DNA from: Gautieria morchelliformis
Taxonomy: Eukaryota > Basidiomycota > Agaricomycetes > Gomphales > Gomphaceae
DNA length: 64,000 bases
NCBI GenBank assembly: GCA_015179125.1
Contig: WHVA01000084.1
Span: forward strand, 1-64,000
Reading direction: 5' to 3'
A model generated the notes under the pieces. The model searched no databases and was not told the DNA's origin. It worked only from the letters and a program-made list of their open reading frames with translations. The position numbers and the translations under genes were made by a program. Of the stretch, positions 63,072-64,000 are shown in pieces (position 1 is the stretch's first letter; every line of letters begins with the position of its first letter).

Positions 63072-64000
63072 TGTCAAGATTGGGTTCTAGGCGTTAATAT
63101 CGTGTATTAGTGAACACAGCGAATGCCCGAATAACTTGTGCAAATAAGTATGCCGTTCGGCGAATAGGTGAACCAATGAATGTTCACAAGATAAGAGGGT
63201 TCGCCTAACCGGGGCTCACCCTATCTACAGTCGTAGCGAAATAGCTCGCAGCACTTGACGACGTAACGTGCAAGATATCGCGGAAGGGCTGTCTAAGTTT
63301 CGACGGTCCCTTCACTGGCGAAGGTGCTCCTTCAGAGCCCTTCACCAACAGCACAGAAAGTTGTTCAAAGGCTAAGGTAACGAGGATGAAGTATGAGAAC
63401 TCACCAGTGATGCCTAAGTCCTTGGCTGGTTGAAGATAGAAATCTTCAAGGAGAGGCTCAAGACGATGATCACAGTGAGGTCAAGTTTGCACAAGATGGA
63501 CGACGTATGATAATTGAACTGGGGAATATACATGTGAATGTAAACTACTTATATCGAATGCTCGTAAGGTATCAGCGAATAGGAAAGAGGCCGTCACAAG
63601 TCAGGGTTGGATAGGGGTGTGCAGCCATGATACAACATAGATGAAATAAACATACAATAGAATGTGAGAAGGGGGAGAACATGAAACGATGGAGGGTAAA
63701 GGTGGCGAAGGCATTTATGGACAAAACCATGTCTTGGGACCCGCATACATGCTACCCTGCACAGACTCTTGGTCTACTGGGTTGATTCTGCACGGCCTAT
63801 GGAGGGGATGTCCTGCGAACATGCTTTGACCATACGAACGCCCAATGGGGTTGGATTAAGAAGACGATGGGGTTAATGATGAACCATCATGCCGGGTGAA
63901 TGGTATTGATCGTGTTTTTGATGGTGTGCCTGCTGGCGAATGATGCGAGCAGCGAATATCCGTTCGGCGAAATGCAAGGAAGGGCGAAAAGAGGTGACAT
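63072..64000 (-). mobile_element. A LTR or element inserted in the A3 3' LTR
   Basis: The minus-strand A LTR end (CTTGACA) lies at 63072 and the sequence reads into the LTR until the window ends. The left flank, and therefore the expected TSD, is CCCTC. Whether it is a solo LTR or a full element cannot be seen. Confidence 0.88.

Larger units (their letters stand above)
56813..64000 (+). mobile_element. LTR element A, copy A3 (runs out of the window)
   Basis: This is the most complete A copy: 5' LTR 56813-58048, Gag, linker with 220-bp repeats, opposite-strand zinc-cluster gene, polypurine tract and 3' LTR from 62391. The internal region is about 4.3 kb and holds no reverse transcriptase or integrase. 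It is inserted in exon 2 of the A2 opposite-strand gene. Its 3' LTR is interrupted at 63072. Confidence 0.9.

Overview
This 64-kb window looks like a repeat-dominated stretch of a filamentous fungal genome, most likely an agaricomycete (Basidiomycota). Pointers are short GT-AG introns of about 45-70 bp, chromodomain Ty3/gypsy elements, fungal Zn2Cys6-type cysteine clusters and a secreted-type multi-LysM gene. I found no intact housekeeping gene, rRNA, tRNA or CRISPR array. Nearly everything recognisable is a transposable element, usually nested in another one and decayed.

Layout. 1-0.7 kb: LINE reverse-transcriptase end (-). 0.7-6.4 kb: intergenic DNA with a 400-bp direct repeat, a solo LTR with target-site duplication (TSD) and a GC-rich island. 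6.5-7.2 kb: PIF/Harbinger-type MITE. 7.3-8.1 kb: unresolved multi-exon gene. 8.45-14.4 kb: element A1 (-), with LTR, Gag, 220-bp tandem repeats and an opposite-strand spliced zinc-cluster gene. 14.4-15.2 kb: DDE transposase relic. 15.5-21.7 kb: AT-rich 6.2-kb unit bounded by inverted repeats of about 0.6 kb, carrying a PD-(D/E)XK-like ORF and other unrecognised genes but no known transposase. 21.7-25.0 kb: Ty1/copia element (-) with a SINE inside. 25.0-31.4 kb: chromodomain gypsy element (+), with a foldback MITE and an LTR fragment inside and a second opposite-strand zinc-cluster gene behind pol. 31.4-35 kb: copia fragments, a solo LTR and a palindromic element. 35.1-38.5 kb: multi-LysM pseudogene (-) split by a 2-kb transposon. 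38.5-47.5 kb: copia element (+) split by a near-complete chromovirus (-, 40.1-46.3 kb). 47.5-64 kb: element A2 (+), itself hit by three further A LTRs, one unrelated solo LTR and element A3, whose 3' LTR is hit by yet another A LTR.

Exact TSDs (TTGCC, GGAAG, GATCT, CTAGT, GTTCC, CACTG, TAA, GTA, GGTA) fix many borders and let the insertions be ordered. Most interpretable nonsense and catalytic mutations are C-to-T or G-to-A changes, often CGA to TGA, which suggests cytosine methylation or a RIP-like process.

Two things stand out. First, two unrelated LTR lineages each carry an opposite-strand gene, between the sense ORFs and the 3' LTR, that encodes a Zn2Cys6-type cysteine cluster followed by a basic linker and a C-terminal helical segment. 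Second, the 6.2-kb inverted-repeat unit has element-like architecture but encodes no recognisable transposase. Family assignments rest on motifs read by eye; no database search was possible.
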